From positions 744,001 to 808,000 of the forward strand of contig NW_025408670.1 of assembly GCF_020360975.1 (NCBI RefSeq): a DNA stretch of 64,000 bases, in the 5' to 3' direction. A model generated the notes under the pieces. It made no database searches, was not told where the DNA came from, and saw nothing but the letters and a program-made list of their open reading frames with translations. This document shows, one piece after another, positions 26,380 to 37,949 of the stretch. Positions within the stretch are counted from its first letter, which is position 1, and every line of letters starts with the position of its first letter. Source of the DNA: Hirsutella rhossiliensis. Taxonomy: Eukaryota > Ascomycota > Sordariomycetes > Hypocreales > Ophiocordycipitaceae. The position numbers and the translations under genes were made by a program.

Positions 26380-28750
26380 CGCTTTTACGCTAAAAATAAA
26401 GAAAGGTTTATAGACTAAGACTAATAAGATGTTTATAAGTAGAAGTAACCTCCTTAGTATGTTTATAAAGATCGTTAGTACTTAATATTAACGGGCCTTA
26501 TTAAATAGTAGGATATTACCCTTAAAGACGCTTAGATAATATATAAGGGCGTTAAAAAGATAAATAGATTTACTAGGAATAAGGCCCGCTAAGAAGAGTA
26601 TATTATCGATATATATAACTTTCTTTATAAAGCTATCGATAAATAATAAGCTATAAGCTTTAGCCTTAGCGCGATAATTAAAATCTTAATAAGAGGTATT
26701 AAGAATATAGTATACTCTTTACCTTACTTATTATTAGTTTATACTAACTATTAAGGGGAACCTATTAAAGATATAAAAGATAGATATATAAAGTACTATA
26801 AATACTTAAATAATAAGGAGTATTTAATTAAGTTTACCGCTCTTACCTTTAACCTTAATCGCTTTATATATAAATAAAGGTATATAACTAAAGTTATTAA
26901 CTTTTTAGTAAGACTAAATAAAGGGGGACTTTATTAAGGAGCGTTCCTTTAAGATTATAGGGAAGGAAACTTAGTTATTTTTAATACTTAGAAAGAAGGA
27001 TAGTATACTAAACTTTATACGTTCTTATAAGTATAGTAATAGTTTTTTTATATCCTTTAAGTTCCTTATAACTTTACTTATATACTAGTTCCTTATACTA
27101 CTTAGTAAGAAGGGTAGGAATATAGCTACTTAGCCTTAATAATAATTTAATACTAGGTTAAAGGTATAGTTAGGCTACGCCTTAAGATAATTAAGTAGCG
27201 ATACTTATAAGTTAAAGTAATTCTAAAGTAAAGGTATAAGGTAATATAAGAAGCCTTATAAATAGATAAAATCTTATACGAGACTAGTATTTCTTTAAGC
27301 TAAATAAGAGGATAAGTATAAAAGGCTATATCGATAAGCTAATATATAAAATTTAAGCTATTATAGCGAATAAACTTAATTATATATAAGCGATATTATA
27401 AGGTAGCGGAGTTTCTTAGTAGTTTAATAGTAGGGTTAGATAACTATAAAAGATACTATTTAATTAAGGTTTAACGACTTTTAGTAGAGTCTTTCCTATA
27501 AGGATTCCTAGGTATAAACGGATTTACTAATATAACTATATTATTCTAGGAGATTAAGAAGAATAAGACCTTTAAGAAGTCTTAGAGGTAGTTAACTTTT
27601 AAGATAGGCCTAGCGGATAGAAACTATTACTTTAAAGAGATATAGAACTAGCTTATATAGTAAGAAGAGCGAGAAAAGAGCTAACTATACTAGCTACCCT
27701 TATAGAGTAACTTAACTTAATCGCTTAAGCTATATATAGTTTCTTTATAAAACTCCTCCTTAAAAAGACCCTTAACTATTTAATCGTATTAATAGGAATT
27801 AAGAATAAGCCTAGACCTTTATTACCTTAAGCGTTAATTAAATTAAGCTCCTTATTTAAACTAAGTAGCTTTTCCCTAAGTAACCTTAAGATAGGGTCCT
27901 TACCTTAGAATCTATAAAGGAGAAAGCTAAGCGCTCTTACTAATCCTTTTATTTATATAGAAACGATGCCTTTATTTTCCCCCTTAAATATATAGCTAAT
28001 TAAGCCTACTCCTCGCCCGCTACTAATAACCCCTTTAAATATATAAAGGAGTAAAAGACTTATAACTATACCCCTACTAATAGCCTAATAAGAAGCTAGT
28101 AGGGAAGAAAGGTAGATAGCGCGGCTACTAACTTACCCTAAGACTCTAAAATTACTAAGCGCTTAGTTAATTACCCTAAGGCTAAAGACTTTAGTAACGC
28201 TTATAATATACCTTATTACTCCCTAAAAATAAAGTATAGTAATAGCCTCTCTAGCTATAATCCTTATAAGGTTTATACTAGGCTTTAAACTATCCTAGGT
28301 TAAAGGAGTTAAAAGCCTAGGAATATATTAAAACTACCGCTAAGATATTAACGACTATAATTCTATATATTTATATAAGACTACTAGCGACGCGATAATA
28401 ACTAGTCTATAAGACTTTATAGCTTATTTAATCTAGCTATACTTAAAGCTATAGACTAGTAAAGATACTAACTACTTTATTTCCTTAACGCCCCTAAGAA
28501 TAATAAGCGCGAATACTTAAGAGCGTATATAAGGGGTAGTAGATAATTATCTAAAGAAGGAAGTATATAGGTAAAGATAGGAAAGAGCTAAATAAGTAGC
28601 TTATAAGTAAAAGGAGGAATAAATAATATAAAGGGAAAGGATTATAGTAAAGGAGAAAAGTTCTATTAATAGTTTATTTACTTACTTATATACTTAAGAA
28701 GAGAGCCTTAACTATTATTATCGCGCCCTTTTTATTAGTATCTTAGGTTA
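26380..28750 (+). pseudogene. Decayed ORF X2 of unknown function, about 500-790 codons
   Basis: With TAA/TAG read as Gln, a single frame is coherent from about 26,380 to 27,900 and possibly on to 28,750, where stop density becomes much higher and the frame less certain. The protein would be basic and helical with many Tyr, Lys and Leu. A mid-section near 27,480-27,620 reads LLVESFLQGFLGINGFTN and then KKNKTFKKSQRQ. No RT, integrase, transposase or recombinase signature was found. I could not match it to a family. As nearby sequence is transposon, it is more likely an element protein than a host gene. Confidence 0.35.
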
Positions 28751-29146
28751 AAAAGTCACTAGGAAGGAGTTTAATAGGTAAGATCGTACCCCTATAGATA
28801 TTAGCCTATTAAAAGGATAAGACCCTTAGTACTCCCCTTCTAACTTACTTTTGAGTATACTTAAAGGCGTTATAAAGACCTTAATTATTTAATTAAGTAT
28901 TTTCCTTAATTATAGTTAATTTAAATTTTTATTTTTCCCTTTTATAGTAAAGACTACTAGTTATATAACTTTAATAAAGATAAAGAGGCATAGAGTAAAG
29001 AAATCTCTAAGACTTATATTTATAACCTAAGGCCCTTAGAGCTATATATAAGACCGATAATTAGATAATTATATAGTTAGTTACTCTATTAATCCTTAGC
29101 TACGTACTATATATACTTTAGGTATATACCCTCGTCCCTATTAAAC
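28751..29146. other. RIP-damaged spacer, no gene recognised
   Basis: About 400 AT-rich bases separate ORF X2 from the truncated family R end. I see no coherent frame, repeat copy or LTR end. The 5' part of copy A2 should lie on this side of the family R fragment but is not visible, so a deletion or rearrangement is likely. Confidence 0.5.
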
Positions 29147-29479
29147 TACCTAGGCTAATAAGCGCGGGGATAATAAGGCTAGTAAGGCTAGTATAATTAA
29201 CGGGAGAGGGTAAGGTAGAGCTAGTAGTATAGGCCTAATAGTACGGAAGCTATTAATTAGGTAGCGCCGCGCCGCGCTTAAGAGAGGGTATTATATAAGA
29301 GTCTTTAACTATTATAGGTTATAGGCTTAGGCTATAGCCTAAGCTATATAGTTATATATAGAGGGCCGGATCCTATATATATATATATAGGCTAGCCGCG
29401 TATAAGAGAGCTCTATATAGCTTATTAATATTATCCTATAAATAGTACTTATATATATACCTTTACTTACTCTATAATA
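29147..29479 (+). mobile_element. Truncated 3' end of a third family R Gypsy (internal end plus LTR)
   Basis: 29,294-29,479 is a 186-bp LTR identical in length to the four other family R LTRs. It is preceded by 147 bp matching the 3' internal ends before 46,570 and after 36,421 (on the other strand), including the GC-rich cgccgcgcc and a polypurine run. The similarity stops at 29,147, so the 5' LTR and all coding parts are missing. It sits directly against copy A2 at 29,480. The LTR has a TATA-like run near 29,370-29,387 and a 20-bp palindrome at 29,325-29,344. Confidence 0.8.
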
Positions 29480-30173
29480 CTAAAGAAGATAAAACGCTTA
29501 TAAGATTACGTTATATAATTAAAAGAGGAAATTACTAAATACGCTAGTACTATTACTATTTATTTAAGAAAGTATTAATAGTCTTACTCGCTTAAATCGG
29601 ACGGTAGTCGCGGTAGTAAGGTTAAGATTAAAAATATTACTTAATTATCTTAACTTATTAATATATAAAAATATCTAAACTAAACTTACGATTTAAATAA
29701 TACCTTTAAAGCAGCGCTTAGATATTTTCGTTATAATAAAATAAAGATCCTTTATATAGTAGATTATATATATAGCGATTATAAAGTAAGATAGTACTAA
29801 TACCTTAAAGAATAAACGCTAATTAACTAAAATAAATATAATATAAATTAAGTATACTTTAAAGAATAAATACTTATCTTAATTAAGGATATTATAAATA
29901 AAGAGATACTATTAGCGATATAATTAAAGGAAGCTTACTAATAAAAAGGCTAGTCTATCTTAGAGTTTAGCTTATACCTTAACTCCTTAAAAAGGTATTT
30001 TAAACGCTTATTAAAAAAGGCGCGTACTTTTATATTTTTTACTAAGCTAAAGCTATAACTTTAAAACTAAATTAACCTTTATTTAATAATTATTTATACC
30101 TATTAATAAGAAGAGCTTATATAAGTCGCTTAATAATATTAAGATACTACTATTAATAAGAAGTAATATATTA
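29480..30173 (+). pseudogene. Family A copy 2 (A2), gag fragment, left part
   Basis: The stretch aligns to the reverse complement of about 18,380-19,075 in family A copy 1, i.e. the gag region. It is broken off on the left by the family R fragment and on the right by segment H; the continuation is at 59,202. The last 17 bases (30,157-30,173) are repeated at 59,202-59,218. Decay is as heavy as in copy 1. Confidence 0.8.
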
Positions 30174-32144
30174 TTATTAAAATTATACTAGGGACCTAGC
30201 TAAAGGTATCTAAAACTTCGTATTAAATAGGAGGGAAAAACTAAAGTACTTAAGAGAAAACCCTCCCTTCTTTTAATATAGGTCTACCTTAAAGAAGGTC
30301 GTAGTTATAGTATATAGGAAATTTACGCCGGCTACCGCGGGCTTCTCTTATATATTTACTTTTTAGCGTAGGCCCTCTCGGGCTATAGCCGCTACTATCC
30401 TAAGCGGCCGCGGCCCGGGCTCGCTAGCCTAGGCCTAGGGTTATAAGTAGTAGTCTCTCTCTAAGGGGGCCCGGCTTATAAGCGCCTTTATTCTCTACGG
30501 CTCCCGCGCTACTACCGCGTAGCCGCGGTAGCGGCCGCGTCGGCCTATCGGTCTATTAGTTAGTAGGGTAGGTAATATCCGGTTACCGGGCTAGGCGCTA
30601 GTATAGGTCGCTCCTAGGTAGGGCCGGCTAATTAAAATTCGGTCGGCCGGCTCCGCTAATCGAAAATCGGTTCCCGTCTAGCTACGTAACTTCCCGATTA
30701 AGGGCGCGGTAGCTTATATTTACCGTCTATCGTATAGTTACTAATTATACGCGCCTAGCTTATATATATATATACCTACCCTCCCCCTATAGTTTTATTC
30801 CTATCTCCTCTTACCTCTTTATTTATCCTCGCTTATATAGGCCCTAGCTCCTTACCTATATTATTTCTATATCCTTAGTTCTCCTTTATACTATATTTAG
30901 TTTATTTACTATTATATTGCTATATTTAACTAAGAAGCCGACTTAGGTAATAGCGGCTTACCTCCTTTAAAGGCCCCTCCCTATAAGAAAGTCGCTACTA
31001 TAATAGGATCGGAACGCTCTATCCCTTATTTTATATATATTAAGCGCCTTATTAGCGAGCTTACTTATAAGTCCTTTACTAGCTATTAAAACTAGTCCTA
31101 TAAGTATTAGTCTTAGTCTTATCTTAGGTTAGTCTTACTTTTAGTACTTTTTACTAACTTTATTAGCTATAAAGGCTAAAGCGTATATTGCTTACGCTAA
31201 CTTTAACTAGTCCTATTACTAAGTAAGTAACCCCGCCCTACTATAATACGGTCTAAGTTCGGTGCTAATCTAAGTTTTAGATTACCTTTAAGGGCGAGGC
31301 GGCCGCTTATACCCTTTACTAGGTATAGTCTAAGGTCGATAGCCCCTCCCTTATAAAGGGCTTAGTATAGGAGCGCCTTTACCGTACTACTTTAGAAACT
31401 TATATACGCGCTAGTTAGAAGGCCCCCGCCGCTAAGGGTAAGGGCGCGTTAGGCGAGTCCGCCCTTAGTCTAGTAATAGTCGCTAAAAATATTAAGACTC
31501 TCGCCTTAGCTTTTACCCGTTTTATAGATAATACCCGCTATATATATAAGTCCTTAGAAAAGTACCTAAGAGAGTTTAGTAATACTATTAAGACCTTAGC
31601 TTAGGTTAGGCCTAAGTCGCTCTTAGTTATTTAAAAGACTCTTATAGCGGTTAACGATCTCGCTAACTATTTCTATCTTATTATTAATAACGACTATAAT
31701 AGTAAAGGTAGCGGTTTTAACCTTACTAGGCCTAATCTAGCCTTAGCCTCTTTTAATAAAGGAAAGGGCAAGGGTAAAAGTAAGGGTAAGGCGGCTATTA
31801 TATCTAAAGGTCTATTTAAGGCTAAGGCTAAGGAGTCCGCTACTATTATTATACCTATAGTTATCTTAAAGCTAATATAGAAGACTACTACGTCGCCCCC
31901 CCTTAGCTCTAACGCTAAGTCTTAGCTTAGTAGTTCTCTTAGCGCTAAGCCCGCCTTAAAGCGCCCCCGTTTTATATCGCCTATCGACCCTACTAACGCT
32001 CCCGACTTTATTTAGTAGCGTCTTTATAGCCGTCGCGGTTTAGTCTTAGCTAAGATCGTTGCTAGTCTTAACCTTAAATAGATCTATAATTATAGTATAG
32101 GCTATAGTAAACGCCTCTACGCCGCCGCTAGTATAGGTCTTACT
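30174..32144 (+). mobile_element. Segment H, left part: unidentified insertion in A2
   Basis: Together with 58,701-59,201 this forms a 2,472-bp segment that interrupts A2 and is flanked by a 17-bp direct duplication, longer than LTR elements or most DNA transposons make and in the range known for non-LTR retrotransposition. There is no LTR and no visible terminal inverted repeat. The left end is AT-rich (ttattaaaattatac), which on the minus strand would resemble an A/T-rich 3' tail. The 30,300-30,720 part is GC-rich yet almost free of CA/TG. A decayed plus-strand frame follows (next entry). I cannot name the element. Confidence 0.5.
30920..32140 (+). pseudogene. Decayed ORF in segment H, unknown function
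   Basis: A plus-strand coding-like region with RIP stops has a clear Lys/Gly repeat near 31,760-31,790 (FNKGKGKGKSKGKAA), a Lys/Ala-rich linker, then a Ser/Pro-rich stretch near 31,890-31,990. After removal of R-2 the frame continues at 58,701 with a Ser/Arg-rich part (RSSSSPRTPRKS near 58,800-58,840). Basic low-complexity regions of this type occur in gag-like ORF1 proteins of non-LTR elements and in many nuclear proteins. No RT or endonuclease motif was seen. Frame choice before about 31,400 is uncertain. Confidence 0.35.
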
Positions 32145-32330
32145 TATAAGAGTCTTTAACTATTATAGGTTATAAGCTTAAGCTATAGCCTAAGCTATAT
32201 AGTTATATATAGAGGGCCGGATCCTATATATATATATATAGGCTAGCCGCGTATAAGAGAGCTTAGTATAGCTTATTAATATTATCTTATAGATAGTACC
32301 TATACCTATACCTTTACTTACTCTATAATA
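32145..32330 (+). repeat. Family R 5' LTR of R-2
   Basis: 186 bp, starts tataagagtc and ends tctataata. It has a TATA run near 32,225-32,240. The 9-mer at 32,268-32,276 is complementary to 32,333-32,341, two bases outside the LTR. Compared with the split 3' LTR, nearly all differences are C-to-T or G-to-A, including former CG sites now TA. Confidence 0.9.
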
Positions 32331-32399
32331 GTATAAGCTATTAACTAATAGATCTAATAGATATTTCTTTAAAGAGGGCGCCTCCCCCTTAAAGAAGCA

Positions 32400-33540
32400 C
32401 TCTACCCTTCCTTAGACGGATAGGAAGTATCGTAGCTATCTTAGAAGCGATTAAAAGCGCGACGGCTAGCGAGAAGGATAAGGTTCTCGCTATACTAAGA
32501 GAGCCGTTTACGAGACTAGCTTTAACCCTTATAACCTCTATAATACTAGTTATAATAGCGATACTACTAACGTAGAAGCCGCTCCCTTAGCTAACTTAAG
32601 ATAGTAAGCTAGAGTCCTTTTACTTCTTCCTTAGCCGGCTATAAATAAAGTTTATAACTAACGAGAAATAGGGCCTAAATAGCTATCGCGATATAGTATA
32701 GTATTCGCTCCTCTATACGCTACTAGAGCCTTAGATATAGCGGATCTCTAGATTCTAGGATAAGGGCGGCCTTAAGGGTAGACGCGACCTATAAGACTTC
32801 TTTTAATACCTTATATATATATTCGGTAATATATAAGAGCGGGAGAAAGCGTAAGATAGGCTATAGACCCTTAAGTAAAAAGATAGATAAACCTTTAGCG
32901 AATTCCTTCTTAATTTTAAAGAGATACTTTTATAAGTAGTAGGGACTATAGTATAGGAAGATAGCGCGAAGCTTATATAGCTATAGAATTCGATTATACT
33001 AGCCTTATAGGAGCTACTTATCCTTATAATTATACTTACTAACTATAGTAAGTATATAAGCCGGTTAATAAAGGTAGCTTAGGGCTATAAATAAACGCTA
33101 CGTTTCTAAAAGCTCTATAAGCGTACGCTATATAGTAGCGATAAGATTACCGCCCCTTTATAAGATAAATAACTAGCTATCGATATAGATAGGGATACCT
33201 TAATATCGGCTACCTATATAGACCGGGCTAGACGCGGTAAGAAGACGCTATCGACTACCCCTTATACCGCCCTATACTTTAAGTAGTAAGCGAAGTAGGT
33301 AACGAGCGAGGAAATTAAAAAGAGGAAGGCTAATAGCCGCTGCTTATATTATAGAGTATCTATATACTTTATATTAAAATACCCCTTCCTTTTAGCTAAG
33401 CGGCCTATAGCGGTTTAAGTAGTAAAGATAGAACCGCTCCTTACCTTAAACGATAAGAAGGACTCCGCCCCCTTAGGCCTAGAGGAAAAAGAGTAGCTTT
33501 AGAGTAAAGATAGGCTCTAAAGCCTTAATTACTAATACTA
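32400..33540 (+). pseudogene. Family R gag remnant (R-2)
   Basis: The region downstream of the leader encodes the Gag part. A CX2CX4HX4C zinc knuckle is visible at 33,341-33,382; the first Cys is intact and the other three ligands read Tyr. The first part (32,400-32,700) is basic and Arg-rich. An acidic stretch follows the knuckle near 33,440-33,520. Its minus-strand counterpart in R-1 covers about 42,480-43,640. It is inactive. Confidence 0.7.
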
Positions 33541-36230
33541 GTAAAGGAGAAGGAGGAATTATCCGCCTATATAAAAGAAAAGCCTACTTTAATATAAGTT
33601 ATAATTAATAACTCTTTACCTATTACTACTCTTATAGATAAGGGCTACTAGTACTACGCTATAGTTAACGAGGCGCTTATACGAGAGATATAAGTACTAG
33701 TAGAAAAGATTACCTTAAGGTAAGTAAAGGGCGCCTTAAGCGCGATAGAGGGTATAGTAATTAAGGGTATTATATAGCTAGCTATAAAGGTCGACGGTTA
33801 CTATAAGCTTATTATAGCTTATATAATCCCTTAACTAGAATTTCCCTTAATCCTTAAGAAACCCTAGTTATTATATATAGAGTTATACTTAGTTCTATAT
33901 TAAAGGAAGCTATAGTTTAGGCCTATATAATAGTAGGTCTACTATAATAATAGTTCTATAAGTATAAGACTAAGCGTATAAGCTTTATACTTAGTATAAA
34001 AAGTCCTTACCTCTATCTTTATAAGAACTATGCGATAGGTAAAGTAAGGGTAAAGCTAAGCAGCGGCTAATATAGCGGTCTATATAGTTAGCTTAGCGGA
34101 TATTAATAAGGCCCTTTAAATAAAGAAGCTAAAGTCGCCCTCTAAGCTATAGTAGTAGATACTAAAGCGCTTTTATAACCTCCTACCGCTATTTAAGTCC
34201 TAGGAAGTAAATAAGCTTAACTTATATAAGCTAAGGGTAGACTATAAGATCGTACTTTATACTAATAAGAAGGGGTAGGAACTACCTATACCGTTTAGAC
34301 CGCTATATAGTATATTATATATAGAGCTACTAGTATTAAAGAAGACGCTAAAGGACCTCTTAAATAAGGATTTTATTTAAGTAAGTAGCTTTAAAGTAAG
34401 AGCGCTAGTCCTATTTATACGTAAACTAAGGGGCGGGATATAGTTTTATTATAACTATAGGGTTCTAAACGTAATTATAAGGCTAGACCGCTACCCCTTA
34501 CCCTTAATCTTAGATACGCTCTATAACCTTTTAAAGGCAAAGTAGTTTATAAAGCTAAATATAAAATAAGCGTTTTATAAAGTATAGATCTTAAAGGGTA
34601 ACGAGTAAAAGACAGCGTTCTATATACGCTATAGCTTATTTAAGTAGCTTATAACGCCCTTTAGCCTCTTAAGAGCGCCCGCTACCTTCTAGTATTATAT
34701 TAATAATATACTTTAGGACTTCCTTAATAAGTTCGCCTTTATATATATAGATAATATCCTTATTTATATAAGCGGCTCTTATAAGGAATATATATAGAAA
34801 GTATAAAGGGTCTTAAAGCGCCTTTAACTTTATAGGCTTTACCTTAACCTAGATAAGTATAAATTCGGGGTTAAAAGGGTTAAGTACCTAGGCTTTATTA
34901 TCTATATAAGCGTAGGTATATAAGCGGATCCTATAAAGATCTAAGCGATCTAAGACTAAGCGGCCTTAACTATATAAACAAGCGTATAAAGCTTCCTTAG
35001 GTTCGCGAACTATTATAGGATATTTATTAAGGGCTTCTCTTATATTATAAGTCCCTTAAATAAGATTACTAGGAAATAGACTACCTTTTATTAAGGGCCT
35101 ATATAGGAAGGAGCGTTCTATACGCTTAAGGACTTATTCTTATAGGCCCTAGTATTACTTTAATAAGACTTTAACTAGTCTATATTAATTAAAGTAAACT
35201 ATAGTAGCTAGGTACTTAAAGGAACGCTCTCTTAAGAAGTAGATAAGCGGAAGTAACTAATAGCGTTTTACTCTTATAAGCTAACCTTAGTAGAGTAGAA
35301 TTACGCTATTTATAATAAGAAGATATTAGCGATTATTAGCTACCTTAAGTAATAGTAAGCGGAGCTTTAGAGCTATAAGAGCTTTAAGGTTCTTATAGAC
35401 TATAGGAATCTCGAGTACTTTATAACCCGCTAGTACCTCTTAAAATAGTAAGCTTACTAAGTAAAGTATCTCTTATACTTTAACTTTTCGATTAAGTACC
35501 GGCTAGGGCGGGACTTTATAGTCCTAGATATACTTTCTTAGAGGGATTAAGACCGGCTAATAAGAGTAGATATTAAGGCCTAAGATCTATAGCTTATCTT
35601 ATAAGAAGCGCTATAGACTTATATAAGAGCTTCCTTAGTAAAGGAAAGCGCGGCGCTAACGAATAAGCCTTCTCCTATACCTTTACCTTAGCTTAGTAAG
35701 GAGGGATAGACTAGCCTAGGAGTATATATAGCGCGGGTATTTTAAGATAAGGTCCTCTAGTACTTATAGGATAGGATATTATCTCTAAACTATACCTATA
35801 AAAGCGTGCGCTATACTATTAAGTCCGGCGCTTAATACTTTAATCTAAAGCTAAAGCTAAAGGTATAAGTAGCCGACTATTATATCGACCTATAGGGGTA
35901 TCTACGTTAGTAGGGGAGACTATAAGTACCGGGCGCGCTATATACTATAAAAGCTAGGGAGAAGGATAGACCGCTAAAGCTAAATAAATAAAACGAGCTC
36001 TAAGGGAAGCTAGTCTAGCTCGTTTATAACTCTAGTATCGTAAGCTACCTAGGTAGGTAGGGTATAGTAGTAGGCCTTACGAGGGATTTTTACTAGCCCC
36101 TATTATAGTACTATATTCGCTACTTCCTTTATAACTACGATATCTATAGCTATACTAAGATTTAAAGGGTATAGCTTAAAGGGCTACTTAAGTAGCTTTT
36201 AGTACTTAACCGGTTTTATATATATATATA
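33540..36230 (+). pseudogene. Family R pol remnant of R-2, part 1 (protease, RT, RNase H, integrase start)
   Basis: RT is recognisable at about 34,430-34,930: YRVLN with RYPLPLI, then LNIKQAFYK, KTAFYIRYSLFK and the catalytic box at 34,744-34,755, YIDN where YIDD or YTDD is normal. RNase H follows (VNYSSQVLKG.LSQ near 35,190-35,230 and LIDYRNLEYF near 35,390-35,420). The start of integrase with a decayed HHCC finger is near 36,060-36,170. The frame is cut at 36,230 by R-1 and continues at 43,889. A protease before RT is likely (a TLIDKGY-type site near 33,630-33,650) but not certain. Confidence 0.75.
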
Positions 36231-36235
36231 AATAG

Positions 36236-36421
36236 TATTATAAAGTAAGTAGAGGTATATATATAGGTGCCGTTTATAGGATAATATTAATAAGCTATAT
36301 AGAGCTCTTTTATATATAGCTAGCCCGCCCCTATATATATAAGATCCGGCCCTCTATATATAACTATATAGCTTAGGCTATAGCCTAAGCCTATTACCTA
36401 TAATAGTTAAAGACTCTTATA
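36236..36421 (-). repeat. Family R 3' LTR of R-1
   Basis: 186 bp in reverse orientation, followed on the plus strand by the reverse complement of the polypurine tract (ccctccctt, 36,427-36,435). It contains the 20-bp palindrome gcttaggctatagcctaagc. Confidence 0.9.
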
Positions 36422-36974
36422 TAATACCCTCCCTTAAGCGCGGCGTAAGGCTACTTTATTAACGGCTCCTATATAATTAAGCCTATACTACTAGCTCTTC
36501 CTTACCCTTTCCTATTAATCGAGCTAGCCCTACTAGCCTTATTATCCCCGCGCCCGTTAGCCTAGGTAGCCGGAACCTAGCTCTATACTTATTAGCTAGC
36601 TAGCTATTTAAATAAGGGCGTAACCTATTATATATACCCCTAGGTAGCTAGCGGCCGGTCTAGACCTACGTAAGCCTTAGGTTGCCCGTCCCCTTTACCT
36701 TAGGTAGTATCCTGTACTAAGGGGTATATAAGGCGGTATCCCCCCCTTCCCCTTTCCCTTCTTTCTCTCCCTTCTTTAACTATAGTAGTAGTATTAATAG
36801 GTAAGTTCCGCTTTACTTAGGGCGTTAGTCTATTCCTAGCTATATAGGCCGCTTTATTAATATATACTTATAGTAGTAGTAGTAGTAGTAATAATAGCCT
36901 TAATAATAATAATAACTCTAACTAGTAAGTTCCGCGCCTTATTACGTAAGAGGCTATATTCCGTTAAGCTAACT

Positions 36975-37875
36975 TCTACGATAGATATATCTACCTCTCC
37001 CTCTCCTACATCTTCTTTCTTAGAGCGTATAGAGTCGTTCGTTAACGCTATACTAGCCGCGGCTAATAATAACTCCGCCGCTATTACCGCTCCTACCGCC
37101 GCCGCCGCCGCCTCTACTACGCTATTCGCCTTTATATTGCCCCTTAGGGTAACGACGCCGTCCCCGCCGCTACTTATAACGCCCGGCCCCTTAGCCCCCG
37201 CCTCTATCTCCGCTACCCCTATAAGTCTATAATTAAGTAAGTATAATAGATATTATCCGCTAACCTCCTATAATATAAGCGCTAAGTATAAGCCGGCGCC
37301 GCTTTACTTAGCCCCCTATATACGTTATATATTATAGGAGCTCGACTACTTTAACTAGGCCGGGCGCCGCCGCGGCGGTAGCTACTACTAGTACGCGCGC
37401 GCCGGCCGCGCCTATAAAGCGGCGCCTCTCGTCTTACTCGCTACGGCGTTAGCTTAAAAGGCTAGCTCGTATAGGTAGGCGCGGGGGGCTACTAAGAAGC
37501 GCCTTACCGCCGCCGCCGCCGCCTACTATAACCTCTACGCCCTTAAGTAATAGGGCCTTATACCTAAGTAGGTCCTTACTCCTTTACTCCCTTACTTCCG
37601 CCTTTAATATACCCGGCGCTAGGGATACCGCCTTTATCGCCTTATCGGCGGTCCCTTTAGCTATGCCCGCTTCCGCTACCGCAGCTGCTCTTACTGCCGC
37701 CGCTAGCCGCCGCCCCTCTACCCTTAGAGCCGCCGCCGCCGCCGACTAGCTTATAGGCTTAGAGGGCCGCCTTAGCGCCTTAGAGACCGCCGCCGCCGCT
37801 AATAAGAAGGAGGAGGCCGATAAGGATAACGATAACGAAGATAATAATAAGGGTAACGACGACGATAAGGAATAG
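36975..37875 (+). pseudogene. Antisense ORF of family R, copy in R-1
   Basis: A ~300-codon frame lies on the strand opposite to R-1 gag-pol, between its chromodomain and 3' LTR. It starts in a Ser/Thr/Pro segment, passes a SSFLERIESFVNA helix near 37,005-37,045, and an Ala/Thr/Pro-rich part with long GCC runs. A central Arg/Tyr/Gly-rich region follows (RRRGGSYYQYARAGRA near 37,355-37,400). It ends in a strongly acidic tail (near 37,805-37,870) and a TAG at 37,873-37,875. The counterpart in R-2 (45,116-45,990) has the same frame, the same N-terminal helix and the same kind of acidic tail, which argues for a real protein. No known domain was recognised. It might regulate or tether the element, but that is a guess. 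Confidence 0.5.
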
Positions 37876-37949
37876 GCCTAGGTAGTTTAAGGGCTCCGCC
37901 CTATAATAAACGCTGTTTTTATCTCTACTTATACTATTACGCTTATATT

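Noticed and set aside
24850..28750. Starship (captain tyrosine recombinase) or Helitron as source of ORFs X1/X2
   Set aside because: No recombinase Arg-His-Arg-Tyr pattern, no Rep/helicase motif and no suitable ends were seen.
37050..37800. GCC-run region as an intact GC-rich host gene
   Set aside because: It lies within R-1, has a homologous copy in R-2 and contains RIP-type stops; treated as the element's antisense ORF.
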